Shown: piece after piece, positions 39,101 to 41,880 of the stretch
Layout: each line of letters begins with the position of its first letter
Numbering within the stretch: the stretch's first letter is position 1
Source: Trichobilharzia regenti
Taxonomy: Eukaryota > Platyhelminthes > Trematoda > Strigeidida > Schistosomatidae
Length of the DNA: 64,000 nt
Direction of reading: 5' to 3'
Assembly: GCA_944472135.2 (NCBI GenBank)
Contig: OX235262.1
Span: forward strand, 28,381,362 to 28,445,361
Position numbers and translations under genes: made by a program
Notes under the pieces: generated by a model
What the model was told of the DNA's origin: nothing
What the model saw: only the letters and a program-made list of their open reading frames with translations
The model's database searches: none

Positions 39101-40825
39101 TTTTTGTCTTGTTCTCAGTACTTAAAAGTAAGGTAGAGTATTGATTTACTGGGTAATTAGGTAAACTACGTTTATTAAGGGCTGGTATAGTGTAGCTAAC
39201 CAATAACACTAGTAGTACCCTACAGATGTATTCGCTGTTTACAAATTACCAGATCTATTTCCCATACATTTCTGTTTATTGTAGTTTCGTAGATTTCGTT
39301 TATTTTTATTTTCCTAAATCTTATGGCAACTTTAACTGCAAAGTACTACGTTGAGATTTCAGCCAGTCACTAAAAAGTGGCATACTTCGAGTTTCAATTT
39401 TACATCTTTTTTATTTCTACTGAATATTCATGAGCTACTGATGACATCTCTTCTCTGACATCTGAAAAGCTGCATTCTTAAGAATATTTAAACAATTGTT
39501 GAAATATATATATATATATATATCAACTTCAGGTTAAAATGGTTGTCTGTTTTTACGTTTTCTTTATTTGTTTTTCTGTATTTTAGTTTGAATAACCTAC
39601 AATAATTATACCTGTTAATATTGTTATTATGTCTTTTCTTTCGACGATGATACCGGCGGACTATCTGGTGAAAGGATCAATCCTATTCACGGTAGTAACA
39701 AAGTCTTAACATACCGCATACTACAAACAGCATGTAGTTAATCCTCCTTTTGGAGTCAACCAAAGCTATGACAGTCGAGTAGCAGGATGAAATACGCAGA
39801 ACTTTATCAAGAACCTTCACCTCACAATCAAGAAGCGAGCACAAAGAAATCAAATCGGTTTGTACTAGATCGTAAAGACGATATTCGATCGCTAGCTAGT
39901 GTGGCAATCGACATCACACTACGATTAGGTCCAAAAATATGCCTTGCATTTTCAGCTATGAGTTCGGCGTTTTGATTTTTCCTTGGTCTACGTGGGACAT
40001 ACACTAAAAGAGCTGTGGATATAAGACCTTGCGTTAGCATACGTCTTACTATCTATGAACGTCAAGACCCCCAGACACTAAGGTCCTGTCTTGAAAAGAT
40101 GTCTTAAAGAGATAACGAATAATTACCTAATCACTTCAACCAACAGAGTACAACACATATTTTATGCAATCATGACTACAAAACAAATATGTCTAACCTG
40201 TCTTACTTCTTTCATGTATACCGTATTGAATACGTGAGAAAGACAAAATAGTTTTCAGACCTATAAAATATACAGATATTCCTTTGAGCTTCTTAACTTA
40301 AACAAGCAGTAGAGTTTTAATGAATTTCTAACTTTTTGTCTAAATATATGTATATATATTGCCATGTTACATGCATTAAAATCTGCAGCTTTGCACTTAC
40401 TGACTTCCACTTTTGTTAAAGGCCACATTAGTAAGAGGAAGGATATGCGCACGTAGGATCTAAACGAATTATCACAAAAAGCTTTTTCATACCTTGTACT
40501 GACCAAATTTCGATTTGTCACTCGAACGCAACTTCGATTTCAGGCGTTCAATCAAATCCTGAACTTGTATTTTTCTCTTTTCAGTTATCAGAGGCTCTTT
40601 GTCACAGATCTCTTTTAAAACCTCTTCGGTGTCGCTTCTACAAATAATATTTAAATGTGAAAATCAAATGTACTCTGGGGTCAGGTCCAAGAGGTCTAGT
40701 ACTCTGGTTTTTGAAACACCACTCTGTTCATAATCCAGTATAATCCCTTAAACAATACTCTCTTTTACCCGAATAAATATCTTACCTGGTGGATAATAAC
40801 GAAGAAGGAAGCGTTTCAGTTTCAT
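1162..40825 (-). CDS. DAW1: Dynein assembly factor with WD repeats 1 (DAW1/WDR69/ODA16), nine exons
   Basis: In other organisms DAW1/ODA16 is a WD40 adaptor that helps intraflagellar transport carry outer-arm dynein into cilia and flagella; here it would serve motile cilia and sperm. Nine exons join in frame: 40, 73, 145, 59, 125, 141, 353, 210 and 198 bp, total 1344 bp, 447 residues. Every intron is GT-AG. The N-terminal domain (about 1-86) starts [14 protein letters not shown] and has the family's EPLIT motif. Eight WD40 repeats follow, from [16 protein letters not shown] to the terminal KDNTCRIWK. Vertebrate DAW1 is about 415 residues. The excess is mainly a ~28-residue insert near residues 230-258 in WD repeat 4 and a smaller one in repeat 6. 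Introns measure 39, 36, 33, 6313, 18707, 1003, 7718 and 4471 bp. The ORF has no lesion, so I call it functional. The exon model is inferred from sequence and family alignment, not transcripts. Confidence 0.93.
1836..2515 (-). pseudogene. Ty3/gypsy Pol C-terminal fragment (integrase)
   Basis: Read on the minus strand, the fragment opens with [13 protein letters not shown], the second catalytic Asp of a retroviral-type integrase. It continues with [20 protein letters not shown], which carries the catalytic Glu. It ends in a basic tail [15 protein letters not shown] near 1860, typical of gypsy polyproteins. A stop after the catalytic-Asp segment and frame changes after 2094 show decay. RT, RNase H and LTRs are absent, so this is a dead remnant within DAW1 intron 8. 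It differs from both complete gypsy copies in the window. Confidence 0.85.
2520..3250 (-). pseudogene. RTE-clade (SR2-like) reverse transcriptase C-terminus, decayed
   Basis: The minus strand shows the C-terminal region of RTE-type polyproteins in pieces: a [20 protein letters not shown] stretch, [11 protein letters not shown], and [14 protein letters not shown], corresponding to the KRRWKWIGHTLRK motif. Similar copies lie at 3755-4530, 24830-25775 and 27040-29170. Many stops; intronic. Confidence 0.7.
3755..4530 (-). pseudogene. RTE-clade (SR2-like) reverse transcriptase C-terminus, decayed
   Basis: Minus-strand translation gives [10 protein letters not shown] (the thumb-region KT motif of RTE RTs), a Gln/Thr-rich insert, then [19 protein letters not shown], matching the DADVKARIGKAR motif. 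Further on it gives [15 protein letters not shown] and [10 protein letters not shown]. The frame is broken at least twice. It lies in DAW1 intron 8 in the gene's orientation. Confidence 0.75.
4867..5560 (-). repeat. Sm-alpha-like ~370-bp repeat (family 1), about 1.3 units, split by a SINE
   Basis: Two direct copies of TTTGACCACGGA at 4873 and 5445 bracket one unit of roughly 370 bp once the SINE at 4895-5100 is removed. On the minus strand the unit has a tRNA-type segment with a B-box-like GGTCGGAACCCC. A degenerate hammerhead core follows (CTGCCGATTAGTCCC, then GAAACGACTGTC) near 5105-5160. The core is too mutated to be active. Confidence 0.65.
4895..5100 (+). mobile_element. tRNA-derived SINE with RTE-like 3' tail
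   Basis: The head, GTGCGTTGGTGGCAC, is tRNA-like. The body matches copies at 21147, 8990, 10697 and 34725. The tail, CCCTATGTTCCACTCGGAAC, matches the 3' end of RTE copies (for example 10355-10390). That suggests the SINE borrows the RTE machinery through a shared 3' end. Confidence 0.7.
5831..6040 (-). CDS. DAW1: DAW1 exon 8
   Basis: Encodes [20 protein letters not shown], then [13 protein letters not shown] and GHKGEVSK (blades 5-7). A short insert follows WN compared with vertebrate DAW1. Acceptor TTCTAG, donor GTAAGT, both boundaries in phase 0. It lacks an ATG and was assembled from the raw sequence. Confidence 0.93.
6085..6123. repeat. (TA)n microsatellite
   Basis: Uninterrupted TA dinucleotides in intron 7, about 45 bp upstream of DAW1 exon 8 in gene orientation. 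Confidence 0.95.
6236..7130 (+). pseudogene. Penelope-like element fragment (RT end plus GIY-YIG endonuclease)
   Basis: The plus strand encodes [10 protein letters not shown], then [20 protein letters not shown] and [12 protein letters not shown], typical of the RT C-terminal region of Penelope-like elements. After a frame break comes a GIY-YIG-like domain, [19 protein letters not shown]. The second half of its signature has decayed from Tyr-Ile-Gly to Tyr-Ser-Asp. The C-terminal tail [20 protein letters not shown] sequence near 7010-7070 resembles the one at 21600-21680. Several stops. It lies in DAW1 intron 7, antisense. Confidence 0.8.
7590..8170 (+). pseudogene. Penelope-like RT fragment joined to a C-terminal endonuclease fragment
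   Basis: Near 7650-7745 the plus strand reads [20 protein letters not shown], the Penelope-type RT motif with AMGSPxS in place of the LTR-type motif. After decayed sequence, 7967-8164 encodes [17 protein letters not shown] and [12 protein letters not shown], matching the tail of a GIY-YIG domain. The middle of the protein is deleted or scrambled. Confidence 0.75.
8990..9290 (-). mobile_element. tRNA-derived SINE with RTE-like 3' tail
   Basis: Reverse-orientation copy of the SINE at 4895. The tail (GAACACAGGGCTTCAGGCTGG on the plus strand) and the body are recognisable. The tRNA-like head near 9205-9290 includes a B-box-like GATCGAACTC. A diverged copy with extra sequence in its middle. Confidence 0.55.
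10060..10390 (+). pseudogene. RTE-clade element 3' end
   Basis: Encodes [20 protein letters not shown], the conserved RTE C-terminal motif, followed by decayed sequence. It ends GAAGCCTTATGTTCTACTTGG, the 3' end shared with the SINEs here. A 5'-truncated insertion in intron 7, antisense to DAW1. Confidence 0.85.
10697..10866 (-). mobile_element. tRNA-derived SINE with RTE-like tail, 5' truncated
   Basis: Reverse-orientation copy with the tail AGTGGAATATAGGGCTTCAAG and the typical body. Its head is lost where it joins the family-1 repeat at about 10867. Confidence 0.6.
10867..11150. repeat. Family-1 (Sm-alpha-like) repeat, inverted pair
   Basis: A minus-strand copy (10867-10995) has a B-box GGTTCGAACC and a hammerhead-like core near 10870-10930 (GTACTG, ATGAAGA, GACGAAAC), with C3 of the core changed to A. 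A plus-strand copy follows (11005-11150), with CTGAAGA, a damaged GAAA box and GCTGTCCAGTACTCCC. Confidence 0.65.
11401..11880. mobile_element. Penelope-like element remnant with inverted terminal arms
   Basis: Bases 11401-11570 and 11702-11875 are reverse complements of each other with some mismatches; for example ACTGGATGACGTTTCGAAC pairs with GTTCGAAATGTCATCC. The same terminal sequence flanks the Penelope-like ORF at 30181-30880 and recurs at 41640-41760. Between the arms, AGAGATTGATCACGGAAGC matches the end of the 30329 ORF. Penelope-like elements are known to carry terminal repeats in direct or inverted orientation. Confidence 0.65.
12419..12780. repeat. Family-1 (Sm-alpha-like) repeat, inverted pair
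   Basis: The minus-strand copy (12419-12560) starts at the family end CAAGTATTGGTTTTGTAGGG and carries ATGAAGAGTCCC and GACGAAAC. The plus-strand copy (12590-12780) has the tRNA-like part GGTCTACGAGCTGGC, a B-box-like GGTTCGAATG and the core CTGCTGAAGAG. Its GAAA box has become GATA, so self-cleavage is unlikely. Confidence 0.65.
12985..13430. repeat. Family-2 ~370-bp repeat ending in a palindrome
   Basis: The left part (12985-13140) is the common family-2 leader (TTCGGTGTAGACTGA and GTTCGCCATCACG-like sequence). From 13143 to 13426 two copies of the family core face each other: arms of about 127 bp (13143-13269 and 13298-13426) with a 28-bp spacer. The right arm retains a hammerhead-like core at 13347-13371. 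It lies in DAW1 intron 7, about 330 nt past the exon 7 donor. Confidence 0.75.
13759..14111 (-). CDS. DAW1: DAW1 exon 7
   Basis: The largest exon (353 bp), encoding blades 3-5. Landmarks are [34 protein letters not shown] and ASMDKTVR. Between QFSQ and RLMLTGSFD there is an insert of about 28 residues, rich in Ser, Asn and Gly, that is absent from vertebrate DAW1. It most likely forms a surface loop between strands of blade 4. Acceptor TTTCAG, donor GTAAGT, phase 0. Confidence 0.95.
14112..15114. other. DAW1 intron 6, no gene
   Basis: Between exons 6 and 7. The middle (about 14440-14700) is more GC-rich and looks like a fragment of an interspersed repeat, but I could not assign it. No coding sequence recognised. 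Confidence 0.6.
15115..15255 (-). CDS. DAW1: DAW1 exon 6
   Basis: Encodes [16 protein letters not shown], then [20 protein letters not shown] (blades 2-3). Acceptor TTTCAG after a T-rich tract; donor GTAAGT in phase 1. The gypsy LTR at 15288 begins about 31 bp upstream of this acceptor in gene orientation. Confidence 0.95.
15288..15586 (+). repeat. 5' LTR of the CsRn1-like element
   Basis: Starts TGTAGCGGTAAATAATTCC and ends CCTCTAA; aligns without indels to 20150-20448. The internal region begins at 15587, and TGGTGAGCCCAACCGCG at 15589 is a plausible primer-binding site. It resembles the tRNA-Trp complement reported for this clade, with mismatches. Confidence 0.93.
15701..16527 (+). pseudogene. 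gag: Gag of the CsRn1-like gypsy element (frameshifted)
   Basis: Capsid-like part begins [15 protein letters not shown] at 15701, with WFLLAEADF near residue 30, the usual start of this Gag class. The frame breaks at about 16160 and resumes in another frame with [10 protein letters not shown]. It ends in an Arg/Ser-rich basic region ([14 protein letters not shown]) and a nucleocapsid motif [18 protein letters not shown], a Cys-His-Cys-Cys arrangement rather than CCHC. Gag would form the particle and bind element RNA. A second frame change near 16480 leads into the protease. Confidence 0.85.
16530..19651 (+). pseudogene. pol: Pol of the CsRn1-like gypsy element (PR-RT-RNaseH-IN, frameshifted)
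   Basis: Domain order: protease ([12 protein letters not shown], from 16590); RT ([16 protein letters not shown] and the catalytic YLDDCLIAS near 17500); RNase H ([13 protein letters not shown] near 17945); integrase with an HHCC zinc finger ([11 protein letters not shown] to CLACQKC, 18510-18635) and a DDE core ([29 protein letters not shown]). The tail is basic with no chromodomain seen. Frame breaks occur near 17590, 18035 and 18758; each looks like a single-base indel in otherwise well-kept sequence. The final ORF stops at 19651. Confidence 0.9.
20136..20149 (+). promoter_or_regulatory. Polypurine tract of the CsRn1-like element
   Basis: AGGGGGGAGTGAGC directly precedes the 3' LTR. This is the expected position and composition for the plus-strand primer of reverse transcription. 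Confidence 0.8.
20150..20448 (+). repeat. 3' LTR of the CsRn1-like element
   Basis: 299 bp, differing from the 5' LTR at three sites (T/C near 20305, A/G near 20410, G/A near 20428). Followed by the AAATT duplication. Confidence 0.93.
20560..20885 (+). pseudogene. RTE-clade element 3' end
   Basis: Parallels 10060-10390. It has a decayed C-terminal RTE coding stretch (SNDIALNA near 20640), the ACATGGAGGAGATCGTGTGAG segment shared with 10255, and a 3' end like GATATTCCATTCGGAAC. A 5'-truncated insertion in intron 5. Confidence 0.7.
21147..21352 (+). mobile_element. tRNA-derived SINE with RTE-like 3' tail
   Basis: GTGCGTCGGTGGTTCAGCG head, B-box-like GGGGTTAAAACC, the body shared with 4895-5100, and a CTATGTTCCACTCGGAAC tail followed by AT-rich repeats. 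Confidence 0.75.
21360..22180 (+). pseudogene. Penelope-like element 3' part with GIY-YIG endonuclease
   Basis: Encodes [19 protein letters not shown], the YIG half of a GIY-YIG nuclease with its conserved Arg, then [19 protein letters not shown] and a tail [20 protein letters not shown]. One in-frame TAG near 21432 interrupts it. The coding part ends at 21680. About 500 bp of AT-rich 3' UTR-like sequence follows, to a TTTTTGGAATAAAATC end. The best-preserved nuclease motif among the Penelope fragments here. Confidence 0.8.
22365..22740 (-). repeat. Family-2 ~370-bp repeat
   Basis: Minus-strand reading gives a B-box-like GGTTCGAGTTTC, then AGGTGAGTGCCAAC and GAGACCTAGGTCC. The right part has the common ATTGGACACTAGGCACTAACT and ACTGAAAGGATATAGTCTG flanks. 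Its stem III-like ACCTAGGT is followed by C, the base a hammerhead needs at the cleavage site. The rest of the core is damaged. Confidence 0.65.
23355..23470 (+). repeat. Degenerate TTAGGG-like array
   Basis: GATAGGGTTAGGGC is followed by repeated TTAGGGT-, TTAGGC- and TTAGAG-type hexamers. This looks like a decayed interstitial telomeric-type tract in intron 5. Confidence 0.5.
23490..24190. repeat. Family-1 (Sm-alpha-like) repeats, inverted pair
   Basis: A minus-strand copy (about 23490-23795) and a plus-strand copy (about 23890-24190) each hold the tRNA-like part (GGTCTACGAGCTCGC in sense). The plus copy has the family end ATCCTCCAACCAATCAAAC. Both hammerhead cores are degenerate (for example GACTAAACAGCTGGC at 24080). 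Confidence 0.65.
24830..25775 (-). pseudogene. RTE-clade (SR2-like) reverse transcriptase fragment
   Basis: Minus-strand pieces in order: [20 protein letters not shown] (the RT GVRQGC motif), [70 protein letters not shown]. This order matches RTE polyproteins, and the catalytic FADD region between them is decayed. An Ala/Thr/Pro-rich microsatellite-like insert lies near 25400-25440. The 3' end falls at about 24830, with the CTTCAACTGCACGTCTCCAC tail. Confidence 0.8.
25775..27040. other. Intronic AT-rich sequence, no gene
   Basis: Nothing coding recognised. It contains a short TTAG tandem at 26123-26150 and AT-rich unique-looking sequence. Part of DAW1 intron 5. Confidence 0.6.
27040..29170 (-). 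pseudogene. RTE-clade (SR2-like) element with endonuclease domain, internally deleted
   Basis: Minus-strand order: apurinic-type endonuclease start ([42 protein letters not shown]; 28960-28750); [14 protein letters not shown] and [17 protein letters not shown]; the [17 protein letters not shown] segment (28400-28300); linker TCTSVLGRK near 27730; [14 protein letters not shown] end near 27330. It then jumps to the C-terminal [20 protein letters not shown] near 27260. The RT catalytic core is missing and stops are frequent. The most complete RTE copy in the window. Confidence 0.8.
29690..30115 (+). repeat. Family-2 ~370-bp repeat with hammerhead-like core
   Basis: Flanked by two direct copies of the AATTCAGTCTG and GATAGGACTAGA segment (29678-29710 and 30036-30068), a spacing of about 358 bp. 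Inside are a B box GGTTCGAATCTC (29840) and, about 45 nt on, CTGATGA at 29895. CTGATGA is bracketed by the 8-bp complement GCCTTGCT (29885-29892) and AGCAAGGC (29929-29936). See findings. Confidence 0.75.
30181..30880 (+). mobile_element. 5'-truncated Penelope-like element with inverted terminal arms
   Basis: Arms of about 42 bp, 30181-30222 and the reverse complement at 30836-30877, share CACACAGTGAAACAGTATTA. They flank the endonuclease ORF at 30329-30787. The terminal sequence is the same as at 11401-11880 and 41640-41760, defining one family. Confidence 0.7.
30329..30787 (+). CDS. GIY-YIG endonuclease domain of a Penelope-like element (partial ORF)
   Basis: A 152-codon open frame. [20 protein letters not shown] contains the GIY-YIG pair (VYL ... 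YIGQT) with a CxxC in between, as in Penelope-like elements, followed by a His-rich segment [17 protein letters not shown] and an [11 protein letters not shown] helix. RT is absent upstream, so this is the 3' end of a truncated element. It may be transcribed within DAW1 intron 5 but has no evident host function. The frame is intact, unlike its relatives. Confidence 0.75.
   Translation: MAFKTTTNSIRNKLCQLKDPVEPLKQNNLVYLIPCNDCQVKYIGQTSRTGVVRLAENKNLAKFRLVDANKIRNLKNSSAIALHPVTHNHTIAWDRMTVLKSNVTGWRERLIAETLFIESTANTCDKNDSTPVHPDIWKILLPIRHIGEDKVV
31425..31915 (-). repeat. Family-1 (Sm-alpha-like) repeat, about 1.3 tandem units
   Basis: The segment around TGATATCAGTTA-AGAACCATTGAAAA recurs 376 bp apart (31439 and 31815). 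On the minus strand each has a hammerhead-like core. The one at about 31840-31905 keeps the stem I halves GTACTG and CAGTAC and a TCC-CAAACTA-GGA stem II, but has lost U4 of the core. The other is more decayed. A B-box-like GGTTTGAAGCCC lies between. Confidence 0.7.
32590..33895 (+). pseudogene. CR1-like non-LTR reverse transcriptase, heavily decayed
   Basis: Scattered RT motifs on the plus strand: [13 protein letters not shown] near 32630, [16 protein letters not shown] and [10 protein letters not shown] (catalytic YADD) near 32980-33070, then an open stretch (33320-33673) with [11 protein letters not shown] and [11 protein letters not shown] from the C-terminal domain. It ends with [12 protein letters not shown] codons at about 33890, as at 41310. 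Many stops. Its 3' end lies about 70 bp from DAW1 exon 5. Confidence 0.8.
33963..34087 (-). CDS. DAW1: DAW1 exon 5
   Basis: Encodes [14 protein letters not shown], which closes blade 1, then [12 protein letters not shown], which starts blade 2. Acceptor TATATAG, donor GTAAGT, ending in phase 1. The 3' end of a decayed CR1-like element lies about 70 bp downstream of the donor, inside intron 5. Confidence 0.95.
34372..34558 (+). mobile_element. tRNA-derived SINE (short family)
   Basis: The head GTGCGTCGGTGGCACAGTGG contains an A box; a B-box-like AGTTCGATCCC follows. Unique body, then a poly-A tail. Near-identical in structure to 49848-50054 and 63532-63733. In DAW1 intron 4, antisense. Confidence 0.85.
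34725..34952 (-). mobile_element. tRNA-derived SINE with RTE-like 3' tail
   Basis: Reverse-orientation copy: CCTTTACGTTCCCAGTGG tail at the left, body with GTAGTAGTGGTGCTTATTTT, head GTGTCGGTGACATGGCGG at the right. Confidence 0.75.
35637..36000. repeat. Family-1 (Sm-alpha-like) repeat, inverted pair
   Basis: The left copy (35637-35845, minus) starts CAAGTATTGGTTTTGTAGGG and includes the B box GGTTCGAACCC. The right copy (35848-36000, plus) mirrors it, so GATGGAGGATTTCATC at 35672 pairs with GACGAAATCCTCCATC at 35980. The left copy's hammerhead has C3 changed to A; the right copy has an intact-looking core. Confidence 0.8.
35888..35936 (+). ncRNA. Type I hammerhead ribozyme candidate, best-preserved copy
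   Basis: Stem I strands GTACTG (35888-35893) and CAGTAC (35931-35936) are perfectly complementary. The core is CTGAAGA (35894-35900), fitting CUGANGA because position 7 is variable. Stem II is GTC/GAC with a long loop (35901-35918), then GAAA (35919-35922). Stem III is very short (AC..GT), and predicted cleavage follows base 35930 (GTT). This is the topology of the Sm-alpha hammerhead of schistosomes. Only 3 bp of stem II remain, so activity is uncertain. Confidence 0.6.
36000..37160. other. Intronic AT-rich sequence, no gene
   Basis: Part of DAW1 intron 4. No coding or repeat signature recognised. Confidence 0.6.
37165..37640 (-). repeat. Family-2 ~370-bp repeat, about 1.3 tandem units
   Basis: The ATTGGACACTAGTCAGTA segment recurs about 371 bp apart (37175 and 37546). 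The minus strand has a B box GGGTTCGAATCTC and a hammerhead-like core, with CTGATGA at 37393-37387. The core is flanked by GCCTTGCT and AGCAAGGC (37403-37396 and 37359-37352). Confidence 0.75.
37690..38030 (+). pseudogene. CR1-like RT N-terminal fragment, decayed
   Basis: The plus strand reads [20 protein letters not shown], then [20 protein letters not shown] and [10 protein letters not shown], resembling the start of CR1/Jockey-type RT (the LNxxKSxGPDxL motif). Stops interrupt it. From 38030 to about 40400 I recognise no gene; a (TA)n run lies at 39504-39523. Confidence 0.5.
38030..40400. other. DAW1 intron 4, 3' side of first cluster; unassigned
   Basis: No host exon found. A stretch at about 38560-38900 translates on the plus strand to coding-looking sequence ([20 protein letters not shown]) broken by stops. 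I could not assign it to a family. A short TA tract occurs at 39504. Confidence 0.5.
40401..40459 (-). CDS. DAW1: DAW1 exon 4
   Basis: A 59-bp exon encoding [19 protein letters not shown], which is near-invariant in DAW1 and starts the first WD40 blade. A 33-bp intron precedes it; a 6.3-kb intron follows, with donor GTAAGT. Confidence 0.94.
40493..40637 (-). CDS. DAW1: DAW1 exon 3
   Basis: Lies between a TTGTAG acceptor and a GTATGA donor. It encodes the helical N-terminal segment with the conserved EPLIT motif, followed by a basic stretch ending GQYK. It ends in phase 0 at residue 86. Confidence 0.92.
40674..40746 (-). CDS. DAW1: DAW1 exon 2
   Basis: Follows a TTTAAG acceptor and completes the split glycine. 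It encodes IILDYEQSG and then LDLLDLTPE, matching the DAW1 N-terminal domain. It ends at a GTACAT donor in phase 2. Too short to appear as an ORF; found by homology and splice phase. Confidence 0.9.
40786..40825 (-). CDS. DAW1: DAW1 exon 1 (start codon)
   Basis: ATG is at 40825-40823. The exon encodes [13 protein letters not shown] plus the first base of a glycine codon, then a GTAAGA donor. The start matches the conserved DAW1 N-terminus. The next exon is 39 bp away. I saw no clear promoter or trans-splice acceptor in the ~250 bp upstream. Confidence 0.92.
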
Positions 40826-41085
40826 GTAAATCACAATATTTTTGAAAAATCACCACGTGAAGGTCACTTGTAACTATAGTAGTGGTGTAAAAAACAAAAT
40901 ATGTCCAATATCCAATATCGTTTTTACGAGCTAGTATAAACCAGTTTGATTTTTTGTGCTGGCCTCTTGATTGTCAGCATTACCCTTAGTTTCAAAAACA
41001 ATTACCTTCCCTAGTTCATATAATTCACGATGTAAATTTTGAGAAATGAGTATGAAATTAATTGGGAAAAGTTTTGTAGGTAGCA
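40826..41085 (-). promoter_or_regulatory. Presumed DAW1 5' flank
   Basis: About 260 bp between the DAW1 start codon and the 3' end of a CR1-like fragment. It must hold the 5' UTR and perhaps the promoter or a trans-splice site. No TATA box or spliced-leader acceptor could be named. Placed by position only. Confidence 0.35.
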
Positions 41086-41310
41086 TGAGAGTTCGAAAGC
41101 CAAGGAGAGACCATATTGCTGCTGAGTACTGGTTCTCACACCGAGTCATAAACTCTTGGAACCGACTTCCAGAAAAGTAGTGTCTGCAACCTCAACTGAT
41201 TCGTTCTAGAAGGGTTTAGACAACCACAGAAATTTACTAGAAAATGATTAACATAGGCTCCAAGCCTTCTATCCCCAACCATTAAATCTGAAAATCTGAA
41301 ATCTAAATGG
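41085..41310 (+). pseudogene. CR1-like element 3' end
   Basis: Encodes RRDHIAAEYWFSHRVINSWN RLPEK, the conserved C-terminus of CR1/Jockey-like RTs (INxWNxLP), and ends like 33700-33895. A 5'-truncated copy close to the DAW1 start. Confidence 0.75.
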
Positions 41311-41586
41311 TACCGTGACAGTGAGGGGTAATATCTTCTACTAGTATTAAGTATTGGAAAATGGGAAAATTACATATTTATGTAACTAGCCACAACACAA
41401 CGAAGTCTCGTCACATCAGCTTCTAGGCCACTTGTATTTTGTCTTGTTTACCCGCTCGTGGTACTAAATACTGTATCTATTATTCAAAACAGACTGTTCT
41501 TAGTTTGAGTCCCAACGTTACACTTTCTATCTAAGGTGCAGAAAGATATTTATGCGGCTCATACTTATTGAGACGTAGCCATATAA

Positions 41587-41589
<3 letters not shown>

Positions 41590-41623
<34 letters not shown>
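41590..41623. repeat. (TA)n microsatellite
   Basis: Uninterrupted TA run, followed by a short GTAGTAGTAG tract. Confidence 0.9.
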
Positions 41624-41625
<2 letters not shown>

Positions 41626-41639
41626 TATTTTTAGCTCTA

Positions 41640-41880
41640 ATAGTAGTCGTAATAGTAGTAGTAGTAGTCACAATTGACGTGATTATGAGCAATAAATGTT
41701 GTTCGAAACGTCATCTAGTAAATAATACTGTTTCACTGTGTGATATATCTAATAAGCAAAGTACTATGGAACCAATGGAAAACCTGAGAGTACTCCAAGG
41801 TTCTCCAATGGTTCTCTAACTAATGTCAGCTCATGATGAAATCCTGAAACCAACCAGATCCCTACAAACCAACACTTAAT
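41640..41880 (+). mobile_element. Penelope-like terminal fragment joined to a family-1 repeat end
   Basis: 41660-41760 matches the terminal arm at 30836-30880 (CTAGTAAATAATACTG, CACTGTGTGATATATC). It abuts 41765-41880, the family-1 end (CTCTAACTAATGTCAGC, ATGATGAAATCCTG). Confidence 0.6.

Noticed and set aside
41660..41710. Hammerhead-like CGAAACGTC in the Penelope terminal arm (also 11450, 30830)
   Set aside because: A good hairpin and GAAAC are present, but no CUGANGA core precedes them in any copy.
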